DNA of 64,000 nt from Heliocybe sulcata (Eukaryota > Basidiomycota > Agaricomycetes > Gloeophyllales > Gloeophyllaceae), in NCBI GenBank assembly GCA_004369045.1, contig ML213530.1:71133-135132 (forward strand), in the 5' to 3' direction. This document shows positions 36,301 through 46,749 of the stretch, piece after piece (the first letter of the stretch is position 1; the number at the start of each line of letters is the position of its first letter). Under the pieces are notes generated by a model. The model was not told the origin of the DNA, did not search any database, and was given only the letters and a program-made list of their open reading frames with translations. The position numbers and the translations under genes were made by a program.

Positions 36301-37437
36301 TCACGCAGGTGTTTGACCAGCCTACCGAATCTGAGACAGGTGGGCAGTTTCTGGTGCGGAGGGCGGAGGTCCACTGACAGTCAATTATCTATTGTAGGTG
36401 GACAATACGTGAGTGGTGCTTGTCCGAACAGTTCTATGTCCAGTTTGCTCACTAGAGACGTCCGCTCGCAGTTCTACCTGGCGTTGTCCAATATCTGTAT
36501 GTGCATCCATTTGTCTTTGCAAATTTATGCTGAAGCTGCCACTAGTCGTCGGGTTGTACATCGAGCAGATAGGCCTGGCATGTCTATTCTTCCTAAATGC
36601 ACCATCTGCTCCCAAGACGTCTCTTGCTGGGGGGATCCTCATGATCGTCCTCTTGATAGTGACAGTGCTATTCCAGATTTTGATGCATAGAAGTTTCTAC
36701 CGTAAGCATTTATACGCGGGCGGTTCACTGCTACGATGGGGATACTGAACTTGTTGCGCAGCAATATCGGAGTACCTGCCAATGTCATTAGCGACAAAGC
36801 AAATGACGGAACGGTACAAGAAGCAGCTGACGACCACCCAGTATATTTTGCCGGAAGAGGAGTTCGACCTGTTTGACAGGGATCGTATGTATAATCATGT
36901 TCTTTATTGTTTATGTTGGGTTTAAGCTAGTAAACAGGGCTCAGGGGCATCTTACGTCGCCGTACCAAGTTTGTGCGCCCCGTGCTAGGACGGCGAGCGA
37001 GACCTGAACTCAAGCCCGACGCCGATGACCAGGAGAGGCTCAAGCCCGGCAAATCTAGTGACGACAAGGCCGACGCTACAAAACGACGCTCCGGCTCCGG
37101 CGACTCGCTGCACTCCACCGCAGTAACTGCGTCCTCAAGCAGCGTAAGTGCCACGCCTAACCCCGAGCTTCCAGATATCGCCCCTCCTCAGCCTATGGAC
37201 GAGGAAGAGGAGGAGTATCTCGACGAACATGCCTTTGACCACCCGTCTACGTACGTCGCTCAGCCGTGGATATGGCTGCCCAAGGATACGCTGGGCCTGA
37301 GTGGAGTGCTACTGCGGGAGTTCAAGGCGGCAGGAGTGGAGGCAAGCGATGTGGGGTCGAGTATGGACACGCGGGGGACTGTCGAGGTGGAGAGAAATCC
37401 GCCGGATGAGGAGTGGGCGGGTGGGCATGATAGATAG
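33344..37437 (+). CDS. OSCA/CSC1-like calcium-permeable channel (RSN1_7TM/DUF221)
   Basis: Large polytopic membrane protein of the OSCA/TMEM63/CSC1 family, mechano- or osmo-gated cation channels and fungal Rsn1 relatives. The start at 33344 (MSINPSKANSSTTKTFLTSL) precedes the first membrane segment LGILAVEVGAFTVLKQRLG. The N-terminal family domain continues with GLDAYLFLRFLKFLIAIFGV. The cytosolic domain includes ARTVLITNLPDELANDHDLR, a basic coiled region, and DTIEWCKEEISRLNNEIEEG. The DUF221 core is seen in RYIVSLAATVGLIIAWAAPV, FVGTISNIDGL, IPRYSFLEVSVYKRYYAFL, IFFLTFIVTQGLTGAASALI, and PMSLATKQMTERYKKQL near the end. Many introns of 50-60 bases. The tail is disordered and acidic. The stop is at 37435-37437. 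The last ~20 codons and 3' flank occur again at 61,005. Confidence 0.93.
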
Positions 37438-37775
37438 ATCGCGAGAAACGGAGAAGATATTGTCTTGGATCAAGATACCCTTGTTGTCGTGCTTGTTTGA
37501 GTATTTTAGTGCCTTGTAGTATTTGAGTACCTTGTCCATGGGCATGCGGCTGCCCCGGTCATCACGTGATACCCGCCTCACACTCTGGGCCACTTGCTGA
37601 AAGGCCACTTGCGGAAAGGCTAAAATACATACAAACAGACTAGCGTATATATTCTCCCATTGCAGTTCTGACACCTTGCCAGTTGTTCGTGCTGCATGAA
37701 TGTCAATCCCGAACTCGTTTCCCTGCGTCTAGGACGCGAGGCTAATGCTGTCTCGCTGGATATTCCGATAGATAT
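37381..37775 (+). repeat. Source copy of duplicated OSCA-3'/HNH-5' junction
   Basis: This stretch runs from the last codons of the OSCA gene through the spacer into the first codons of the HNH gene. A diverged direct copy lies at 61,005-61,360. Shared landmarks in order are GTCGAGGTGGAGAGAAA, GATAGATAGAT, GAAACGGAGAAGATATTGTC, ATCACGTGAT, CTAGCRTATAT and the CCTGCGTCT of the HNH start. Confidence 0.85.
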
Positions 37776-39048
37776 CGTTACCCGTCTCTGCGTTCGTCCA
37801 ATGAAGTACCTGAAATATCTGGGCTGGTCAATTCTCGATATCCCGGGAGAACTTCACTCAGTCTCAGAGGGACTCGTCGTCGAGGACAGCGCACAACTCA
37901 TCCCGGGTGCGACGTACATATACGATGTGGACAACTGTAAGCCACTCCCGCCTTCTGAAGCACCGTTTGCTGAGATCTACAATTAGTGGCCAACGCAAAG
38001 CCTGTGAACTTCAAGGTAGCAAATAAGCGGACCGAGTCGCGAACACAGACATCCCAGCGGGATAACTTCAGGGAGACCTTGTCAGAAAGGGATCGCGGCT
38101 GCTGTATCTTCACAGCCGTGTCACCCACTGCCGGAACACGAGCTGTCCACATCATCCCGTTCGCGAGGGGCGAAAAGGTAAAGATTTTGGTCCCATCGGC
38201 GTACCTTCTGATGATGGGGCTCTTCTCTCAGTGGCTACAAGAAATCCTCATGCATCGATCGTACTCAAGGATGGAGGATGTGCCGTTAGAGGATGTTCAT
38301 CTCAACCATAGTGTCAACGGTTTCATGGCATCCCCAATTGTGCATCATCTTATAGGTAGCCGCCGGGCTGCTGTACTCCAAGTGAGTTAGAGACAATCAT
38401 TTTCCAGCCTGTCGCCTAACCACTCTTCAGGTACCCAATTGCATGCTGTCAGAGGACGATGTACGACAGGAACTTCATCCAAATTGGAAGAAGGTTCGTT
38501 ACACCCATGGAGTTGGCGTCAAACATTACATCTTCCAGTGGTTGGATTTCAATGGCCAGGATGCGGATGTCGAAACGGCCACAATACTCCCGAATTGCAT
38601 CCTGGCGGCTTTTCCTGGGGACCCTAGAGAACCACAACCTTCACCGCTTCTCCTCCACTACATCTACGGATGCACTGTCCTTCGCCTATGGGGGAGGAAC
38701 ACTGAACTTCTAGCCAACAGTCCAAACTTCGTCCATAGTCCACCTCCAACTCCCAGGATGGTCGGACCTCCCCAGAGCGGGGTTGGTCACGGCAAAGCTA
38801 TTGCCAGTGGCTCGAGTGGCGAGAAGCAGGACGATGCACAGTGGTACATGATGGAGTCCGGTGCTGTGCTAAAAGCCCGTAGATTCCGTAATTTTGATTC
38901 CGTAATGGACCTTGTCTGCGAGCTTTCGCTGCGTAGCAAGCCTGAGGTACGTCGTGCAATCGAGGCTGAGAAGCAAGAGTGGGAGTCTCGCATGCAATCT
39001 TGGGTAGAAGGAGTGGACAGTAATGAACCTCCTGAAGACCCGCAATAG
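37696..39048 (+). CDS. HNH nuclease-domain protein (fungal HNH_2 type)
   Basis: Member of the basidiomycete family with a central HNH endonuclease-like fold. The start is at 37696 (MNVNPELVSLRLGREANAVS). Intron 1 begins inside TTG after VDN near 37,938 and ends at 37,986, joining LIPGATYIYDVDN to LANAKPVNFKVANKR. The HNH-like core reads LSERDRGCCIFTAVSPTAGT, RAVHIIPFARGEKW, in which the AHIIP-type His and the preceding Cys residues match the family pattern. Introns 2 and 3 join EK to WLQEILMHRSYS and VLQ to VPNCMLSEDDVRQELHP, both in frame. The tail is LADQ-free and ends SNEPPEDPQ at 39048. These families are abundant in Agaricomycetes; nuclease activity and role are unproven. Its first codons recur at about 61,265. 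Confidence 0.85.
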
Positions 39049-40627
39049 CATGTGCATTCTATAGCAATCGTCTTATCATAGCATTGAATGCTTACTGTAT
39101 GTTTATTGTATTGCCATGATATTGTTATGTATATCAAGCATAAATTAACATTCACCGGCGCGGGTGGTCTCGACAGCTGAGCGCAGAAGCTTGGAGCTTG
39201 GCTTGAAACTCAAACCCGTGGCATAGGGATGTTGCTCAGCACGCTGTCTCCGCCTTCTCTTCTGAAGTCTCTCTTGATTCATCTAGGCAGCCAGACAGAC
39301 TCAAACAAGCATCTGTCGTCCAGCATTCAACTACAGCTTCGCATACGTGACTACCGCAGAGCAGCTCCAAACAGAAGGGCCCGCATCCGCTCGCATGAAC
39401 CCGCCAGTGCCTCCCGAAAGTTGACCTATTCCCTAAGCATGGAGTCAAGTCGGCAGCTTCAGAGAAGCTCCAGCGTCCACAGGTTTCATGGTTCTCCTTG
39501 TAACTTCGAATGCCGTCGGATATCCGGAAGGAAAGCCACTCCAACGGCGAGCCCCGACGGTAGATGCGCTGGTGGCGACCGCCATCTTCACAGGCAAAGG
39601 GAATTCCTCAATAGCAGCTGAAGCAGCGCGCTCGGAAGCTTCTCCGGAAGCAGGAGACTCGGTGGTAAGCCAGGTGGGTGACGGCTGAACACTGAGAGAG
39701 CAAGAAGAACATTGATGTGATACAGGTGTATGCGCTCCAGTGATAGGCTGCAGCTGCGAACGGCTGTCGACGGCGTTAGGAAAGCTGTTGACCAGGGCAT
39801 CGAGAATAGATGTCGCGCTTGCATGGGTATGGCTTTCTCCAGAGAGTGTGTCGTGAGCGTAGCACAGCATCTCCTAAGTGGACAGGAACAACGGTTGAGG
39901 AATGATTATAGACCAATACTGCACTGGTCAGCGGCGGCTGGAAGCTGAAGATTTTCGCCTAAGGGTGCTGTGAGGAGAAGAGAAGGTCCGTGCGGAAAGA
40001 AGTCGGTCCATGTTGCCCTGAAGTTGAGCGGTAGCTCGACGATGATGGACTTTATCTTTGACGACCTTATGGAGGAAATTAAGGGCCGATAAAATCTAGA
40101 AGGTAATGAAATGCGTACCAGGCACTTGAGACAGCTGGATCGAACGAGCATTTGCTGTCGATTTTTGTCGAACAACCGCTGGATGAACGAGCGGTCAGTA
40201 CTGTTATGTCACCGTAACCTCACAAAGCACCAAGCATTCACAGCTTTGACGCTTCCCTCCTGGCTAGTATTCTCCTGGGCATTTGGGTGAGTCTCTAGAC
40301 GACGTGGCAGTGCTAGAGCATGCAAGACAGTCCTGGCAAACGCCGGCACCGGAAAGGGAGACAGACGACACTACTATCAAGAGATGGCAATCATAGTGGT
40401 GGAGTCGTTGTGCCGCTAAGCTTGAAAATCAATGTAAGACGGGAGGTCTTAACGTCTGAACATGAGTTTATGCGCGCACCTGAGTTGTCAGCCAGGGGCT
40501 AACGATGCAGCCAGCACGAGAAGTAAGAAGACCTCTTAAAAGCATGCGTAATCGCTGCTAGTAATCTAAGGGGATACAGATAGTCTGACTTCTACATTAG
40601 GATAAGAATAGCACATACAAGATTCCT
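39049..40627. other. 1.6-kb region without a supported gene
   Basis: The longest gene-free stretch of the proximal arm. The best frames are on the minus strand: an ATG-started 141-codon frame at 39,870-39,445 (Ser/Ala/Pro-rich, no domain) and an 89-codon frame at 40,175-39,906 containing FDKNRQQMLVRSSCLKC. They could be parts of a small spliced minus-strand gene, but I cannot build a convincing one. Confidence 0.35.
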
Positions 40628-41963
40628 TTAAGTACTCTCCGAATTATCTGGAACCAATTTCATAACCTCTTCAATCCTACCCTCGAGCAACTTGAGGACA
40701 GTATCCAAGCCAGTCAATACACCCTCGTCAGGTCCCATGCCAGGTGTCAGCTTCGTGTGGGCGAAATCAATCAGGCGCGCCACATACGGAGCCGAGGGTG
40801 TGTCCGACGAGAGCGAGGACAGCGACGATGACAGGTTCGAACTCGAATGACTCGCCACGGCTGACTGAGAGACGGAGACAGAAACACTGCCGTCCGTCGT
40901 CGTCGTCCTGCTCGTATCAAAAGATGCATCGCCCTCTCCTTCCTCGGAACCCTCAGATTCCTCCTCCTCCTCAGAGAGGTCATCGTCTAATTCTTCCCCC
41001 TCCTCTACCGCAATCCGCTCCTCCCGCTCACGTTCTCCTTCACCCGGCTCGCCCCCAGTGACTTCCCAGATCGTTTCCGCGATTTGTGGGTGTCCCTCAT
41101 AGACGATCAGCAAGCTTCCTCCAACCATACGCATCTCAACGGACGCGACGGCTGCACGAATTTGCGTGACATCTGTCTTGAGAGACAGGAGAATGCGGAG
41201 AAGTGTCGGCGCGGGGAGACCAGGATCCGGGGTGGCGTCTGGTGATGGCTCCATAGCGCAAGGGGAGGACATGACAGGGAATATTAGTCGGAAAGCGTCA
41301 GGGAGGTCTTCCGGTTTAATGGACTTCCCGTAGGTTTTCTCTGTCTTTATCATCCCAAAGCTGACGCTGTCAAATACCTGCCGGTGCGTCAAAGAGTTGA
41401 TGGGGCGCATCCCGTGAGAGCTCGTGGAATTTACCTGGAATCCAGTCACTCTAACGCCAGTTGTAAGAGACGTCGTCGCTGCTGCTGTCTTAATCATACG
41501 CTCCTTCTTATCCGGCGAAGCCGAATCGTCATACAGGATGGTGCCGAGCTTGAGGTCCACAATGCTGGGCTTGGCGAAATTTCCTGAGACGTTCTCTAGT
41601 ACAATCCACTGCACATCATAATACAGTCAGACTGAACCAGCATGACCTGTCTATGGCACATACCTCTTTCTCGTCCGACGGAGCCTCAGGCTTGACAACC
41701 AAGTCTCCGGCTTCATTGGTCTCGCTAGAGCGGGTCAACGTCCCAACAAACTTGGGTATCCAGTCTCGTAGCTTGTCAAATTCCGTTGTAGGGAGGACAT
41801 TCTGGTAGAAGTGAAGCTCGCCCGGTAGCGTCGGCTTGATGATGAGGCTGTCATCGGCCACTGTGAGCACGCCAGGGTGGCCTCCGACTTGGTTTGATAA
41901 CGGCGTGTGTGCCCTCGAACGCTCAGCAATCTCCGACAGATTGTCCAGAGGATCCAGCGACAT
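40628..41963 (-). CDS. ARG82: Inositol polyphosphate multikinase (IPK family)
   Basis: Kinase of the IPK family that phosphorylates IP3 and IP4 towards IP5. The start MSLDPLDNLSEIAERSRAHT is at 41963. The first exon includes GGHPGVLTVADDSLIIKPTL and ELHFYQNVLPTTEFDKLRDW. After one intron: WIVLENVSGNFAKPSIVDLK, then LGTILYDD. PSIVDLKLG is the PxxxDxKxG inositol-binding motif. Later come VEMRMVGGSLLIVYEG (the SSLL-type motif) and APYVARLIDFAHTKLTPGMG, whose DFAHT binds metal. A Glu/Ser-rich acidic insert of about 90 residues separates the last two, a known feature of fungal IPMK. The stop is at 40628-40630. Length near 400 residues is usual. It could instead be the IP6K/Kcs1 branch, but the short size favours IPMK. 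Confidence 0.9.
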
Positions 41964-42313
41964 GACAGACGAGTGGAGAGTTGTTTTGGCTTATGTCCGC
42001 AAGGTATCCAAATGCCCCAATGTTCGGCGGGAGACTAGTGCAGCTCTTGGCAACGACGCGAAGTTTGTTCCTCGCCCTCGGCCAGCGTCTGCCCTTGTAC
42101 CACATCCTCTGCTTGCATGTCGAAGGCATCTCCGAATGACTGCTGTTACAGCGAGAGGCAGTACTAGTCGCGCCCAATGAACTGGAGCATGGCATAGGAT
42201 GCCAAAAACAGATACCTGTCGGGGTAATGTCCGTTGACCGATATAGGTTCCGCGCTACAAACACCGACATAGCACTTCTGAGCGCGTCTACCTCTCTGTG
42301 CAATACTGCGACG
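41964..42313. promoter_or_regulatory. Bidirectional promoter, IPMK / small unknown gene
   Basis: 350 bases between divergent start codons. The region, with the first ~30 codons of the small gene, is repeated in inverted orientation at 52,785-53,155. Shared blocks include GGTCAACGGACATTACC and TCTGTTTTGGCATCCTAT (read on the minus strand here). Confidence 0.6.
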
Positions 42314-42613
42314 ATGCCTGAGCCCCAGAATCTGAACCATGGCACCACGACATATCTTACCGTGACTCTGGCATCCTCCATCTCCCCTTCCTCGCTGCCC
42401 AGTTATCTGAACGTCAACGCGGAAGCTGCGGTGGCATTGGATAACCTCGGGAACGTCGGTGAGCTCAAGGATGTGCATCTTGTTGGTGTGCCAAAGGAGC
42501 AATGGGACACCTGGGGGAGCGAGATAGTCCAGAGGCTTCAAGCTGGCCCGGGCGTGACGGACGTCCAAGTGGTAGCGGCTCCTTCAACAAGAAGAAAGAG
42601 GGATGAGTTTTAG
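42314..42613 (+). CDS. Small uncharacterised 99-residue protein
   Basis: Not recognised. Single exon, ATG at 42314 (MPEPQNLNHGTTTYLTVTLA). A beta-alpha like pattern follows: YLNVNAEAAVALDNLGNVGE, LKDVHLVGVPKEQWDTWGSE and IVQRLQAGPGVTDVQVVAAP. The tail is basic (TRRKRDEF) with TAG at 42611-42613. No signal peptide or membrane segment. Codon usage looks coding. The first third has a decayed relocated copy at 52,797-52,860. It may be a fungal-specific small cytosolic protein. Confidence 0.6.
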   Translation: MPEPQNLNHGTTTYLTVTLASSISPSSLPSYLNVNAEAAVALDNLGNVGELKDVHLVGVPKEQWDTWGSEIVQRLQAGPGVTDVQVVAAPSTRRKRDEF

Positions 42614-42819
42614 ACCTAGTAGAAGATGAAATTGGAATGCCCGAGGTGAGTACCAATGTATGATCTACCTGCTTAATGAGTTCATACATGCTCGACTATC
42701 CAGTTTGTATCATTACGGACGTGTAAGATACAGCGTACGACTGGTATGATGTGGTTCAAGCGTGGATACCCTTTGGCGCTTGCGCCAGCAGGACAGGCCA
42801 CGGCTTCCTTCGTATCCGA
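42614..42819. other. Short intergenic gap
   Basis: About 200 bases between convergent genes. Nothing recognised. Confidence 0.5.
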
Positions 42820-44400
42820 CTATGAATCTGTGTACAGGACTACCAGCGCCGACTCTGATCTCGATGTTATCCTACACTGGAACGGAACAGGATGGCTGCA
42901 ATAGAGTTAGCATGCGGCGAATTGCATCCATATGAAGGACCATGCACGTACGCCACGATTCCGTTCACAAACTCGCGTTCAGGAAGGACCTCTCGGCCTT
43001 CCTTATCAACGTAAGTAGAGATGCGGTAGGTTCCTAGGATCGTTGCAATCTGAAGGAACAAGGAGTATTCTGCGAATTGCTGCCCTGCGGAATGAAGTGT
43101 AAGTCATCGGCTAGCATAGGCCATGAAGGAGTCTTGCTCAGTACCTGGGCATGACCTCCGTCCGAAACCGAAGGCAAAGTCCCTTGCATCTGATTGGATT
43201 GCTTGCTGGTCGGATGGCAGGAATCTTGTAGGATCGAAGACTTCCGGGTTCGGGTAAGTTTCAGGGTCCTGCAGAAGCGCCCTGAATTTACGATAGAGAA
43301 GGTGAACATTTCACGAACAGATGAACACGAAGGGATTATGCTAACCAGATATTCGCTATGACTGTAGTGCCCTTAGGGATGTAGTAACCCATATACTCGT
43401 TGTCTTGCACCAAGGAATGCGGAAGTCCTGACGATTTGGGCATGACTAACCGAGTTCCTATGGCTGCCGATATTTCACGCACCTACAGGAGCCGTATTAC
43501 CCCATCGCAGGACCTCCTTGATCAAGGCTTCGACGTAGGGCAACCGAGCTCGATCTCTAGGACTGGGCAGCCGGCTTATGCAGTCTTCCCCAGGACCCCG
43601 GCCAATCACGGAAATCACCTCCTCATGCGCCCTAGTTTGGATATCTGGGTATAAGGCCATTGCCATGAAGAAGGTCTGCATCGATGAGACTGTCTGCGGT
43701 TCTCGTATTAGCCCCTCTGAGTGCAGAATGCATCGCCTGCACTAACTGTATCGGCACCGCCTGTGTACAGACCTGCTGACGTCCATCTTATGCAGTCCTC
43801 ATCTTCCGCAGTCAACTCTGGACAGCTGCACAACAGCCGTGACATGTATGATTCTTCGTGCGTTCCTTCGTCCTAGAATGCGTCATTGAGCTCGGACTGA
43901 AGTGAGAATCTTTCGCACTAACCATCTGCTCTTTCACCCATCGCCAGGGCACCTCATTCTCCCTATTTAGGAGCTGCCGATACCGCTCCAGCTCACGCTG
44001 GAAGTGGGCCCCTGGGAGCCAAGAGGGTATGAAACGGACTAGAGTACGTTTTGTCAGACCCAGACGAGGACTAATGGTTTGTGAGGAACTACTTACGGAC
44101 CGGGAACGAGTCAACGAGGAACCTGCCCGGTTTCGTGGCCTCGGCGCTCAGGAGGTTGTTGGTCTCGACAATCTCTATACGGGACCGTCCTCCCTAGTGA
44201 CCTGGTAACCGTAGGTAACTTGCATTATGGTCCCTGTGGTGAACCTGACGCGATTATAGAATCCATGCCATTGGTGAAAGCAATAAGGACAGCCCACCCT
44301 TCAGATGTTTAGCGAACGCGTCAGGATCGCGATGAAAAGACTGGAAGAATATCCGTATCTCCTGCTGGAACAATCTGCTGCGCACTCATGATGATATGCA
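42820..44400 (-). pseudogene. Cytochrome P450, 5' part missing, likely pseudogene
   Basis: A basidiomycete microsomal P450 whose C-terminal three quarters are legible. In order: RLFQQEIRIFFQSFHRDPDA, FTTGTIMQVTYGYQVTRE, EIVETNNLLSAEATKPGRFL, RFIPSWLPGAHFQRELERYR, LYTGGADTVSSMQTFFM (I-helix, AGADT type), VEALIKEVLRW (ExxR), NEYMGYYIPKGTTVIANIW, FDPTRFLPSD, FGFGRRSCPG (heme loop with its Cys) and GIVAHPVPFQCRITSRS, ending with TAG at 42820. Later junctions splice cleanly. At the 5' end two joins fail with canonical sites (near 44,280 after HLKG and near 44,195 after TREDG), and the first ~120 residues with the membrane anchor are absent. The break coincides with the start of the zinc-finger duplication block at about 44,560. 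The substrate is unknown. Confidence 0.75.
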
Positions 44401-44791
44401 CTCTTGTAAGTCGTAGGTCAACAGTCCTGTGCCTGAGTTTGCCGCTCAATGGCTTTGTACTCGGCCTCGTTGCTGACCCTACACATAGACGCCCGAATAA
44501 TTCCCCCTGAACAGTGGCACTTGAAATTCGAGGGCTCCTTATTCAAAGCCAGTGGACTGTGTCCCAAGTGCGGTCAGCCATTATCACGTTATTGCATGCA
44601 GGCGTCGACGATGTGCCACCCGGAAACAAATTACTGCGGATACGGTGTAGGCAGCCGCAATCGAAGTCTCATAAAAAGACGACGTTGGCCAGAGGGATAT
44701 CCTCGTGCTAGGTGTGTTATCCTAATCATATAAGTACCAGAAGCTTATCGCTATATTCCAATAGCCCTTGTCCATCTCGGAAACTGGCGAA

Positions 44792-46087
44792 ATGAGTAGC
44801 TCCCATAGGCCTCTTGCTACTCGACCCGAAACTCGTCACTGGACTAGAGAACACTTTTATGATCATCCCAAGTTATTTGTCAGACACGCAGACGCTTATG
44901 TCGACGACCGATTTGACAAACCTAAAGTTTACTGCAAAATATGCTTTGACCGGCGAGTGCGGGATGAGCTGGCCAAGAACGAAGTCCAGAAGTGGAAGAG
45001 ATTGAGCCTTCTGGTAAGATATGATCTCTCGACCACTTTTTATGCTCTGACATTCGTTGGAAGTTTAGAAATCAAATGGGTACCATGCAGTCAGGACAGA
45101 GTTGCTTCGCCCGCCCCTTGCCAGATGTAAGGGCCAGCCTAGGTCGGTACAAATAGAGGCGAAAAAAAGAACAAGACGAGTACAATAGACGACACAGTGT
45201 CAATCGCAGGCACTCGTCTGCCGGCACTCCGGAAATTGATAAACCGACTCCCCCAATGCATGCTCCCCACTATGCCGCGTTAGTATCTGCGGCATTGCTA
45301 TAGACTTGTGGTTAAAGCGGCCAATCATAGATCCAGTAACTTGCGGCCGAGGCTGAAGGGTCCCATTGTGGCACTGCAGTTCCTGTGTTGACCTCCTTAG
45401 ATTCTTACCCGTGAGTCCTGGAAGAGATTCCATACCGCTTATCCTGAACAGTCGCTCCCCTTCACTGCACGCAGATTCTCTTCGGCCCAAGACTTGGAGT
45501 CTGGCTCCCCGACGCCTCCTCTGGGCTTCGGCGTGGCCCAGCAGGGCGTCACCTGCCACCCACATATTTCCAGGACTAGCTACGGTGTCATGCCTCAAGA
45601 CCCCGTTCGCGATTGGAACGAGTGCATTGACAGTGAGCAGCTCCTGCGCCATGGCACTTGGACCAGCCAGGAGGTCTCCCCACCACCACCTGCTTTATCC
45701 CAGTCTTCCGATTGAGCCTGACTGTTGGTGTTTCTGGGTCCTGGCTAAACACCGTTCTGGAATATTGCCTTGTAACAAGCCCGTCTCACACGATTCAAGA
45801 GAGCACTGCGGTGCTAGCGGTAATTGTTTCCAGTTCGCACTCGTAGGACTCTAATGCAATTATGACTTTGTCCGTTCTAACGTCTGATACTTTTCACTGC
45901 ATGCAGTACATATTTCAACAAAGATTTCGCGACTCCTTCGTATGGATATCCCTTGGCGCAGACGTCCACGTTCTATTACGGCGGCATCCAGCAGAATGAC
46001 CGTGGCGTGGAGCATATCCTTGGCAATAACTACGGTGTCATCTATGTACCTCAGCTCTCCGGCGCTCCACCAGGCAGCGGAGTATAG
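44792..46087 (+). CDS. Split-finger family member A, possibly degenerate
   Basis: Member of an Agaricomycete-type family with a CxxC...HxxxC finger split by an intron. ATG at 44792. Residues include RHWTREHFYDHPKLFVRHAD, then FDKPKVYCKICFDRRVRDEL (CxxC). After an intron ending at about 45,065 the second half reads YHAVRTELLRPPLARCKGQP followed by RSVQIEAKKRTRRV. The His expected four residues before the last Cys is replaced by Pro. A late exon has FATPSYGYPLAQTSTFYYGG, IQQNDRGVEHILGNNYGVIY and stops at 46087, aligned with family member B (54,449-55,965). Exons between 45,190 and 45,890 are not resolved. A TATA-like CATATAAG lies at 44,727-44,734. The missing His and early stop suggest decay. 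Confidence 0.45.
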
Positions 46088-46749
46088 CACTTCCTGGGGA
46101 TGGCAAAACGGTGAGTAACTCTGGCCGACATCCATAAGCTTAATCGATGCTGTTTGCAGGCTTCCCAATGACCTCCATGTCTCTTCTATCAGGACGGACT
46201 GGGTACAACGTTCATGCATAAACGCTGCAGTGAAAATTCGGTCCATATTGGCCGATAGACTAGTCAGCGACGCCAATATTAACGGATCGTTATCGACATT
46301 AGTTACCAAAGTCATACATCAGAGAAACAGCCTACATATATGATATGTGCTGATAAGATTTCATTTGATTATAATACATGTATCGTGATTTCATCAAATG
46401 TGGCTGCTTGCAGGAAGCCATCAAATCCAAGAAGGTACCGCGCGGCCCCGCAATTTTGAAATAGGCTGGCTGCTGCACGCCTCGGTGCCTTGCGTGCAGC
46501 GACGCCGGTCGCTACTCCAGTGCTCATCAACGCGCATGGGATAAACGATGCTGTCACACCTCGTGGCGACCTAATATTAATCCTCCGTGGTAGACATGAG
46601 CGGTCAACCAGTACTAGCGTGTAGTCAACCACAAACCGGAGCCAGTCTAGCCAGCCTACAAAAACACTTGAAGCCGGGATGCTGTTTGCAGAGTCTCGCC
46701 TTCAACCTGAACACCTCAAAACTGCTTCTGCGGGCATTTGTCTCTACAA
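46088..46749. other. Spacer between split-finger genes A and C
   Basis: About 660 bases. Short frames on both strands overlap but no motif is recognised. It probably holds the promoter of gene C. Confidence 0.4.

Noticed and set aside
39445-39870. 141-codon minus-strand ORF as a gene
   Set aside because: Ser/Ala-rich, no domain, no convincing splice partner; left as unassigned.
45200-45652. Minus-strand 150-codon frame over gene A
   Set aside because: It overlaps sequence shared in sense orientation with gene B and shows no domain; treated as a shadow.
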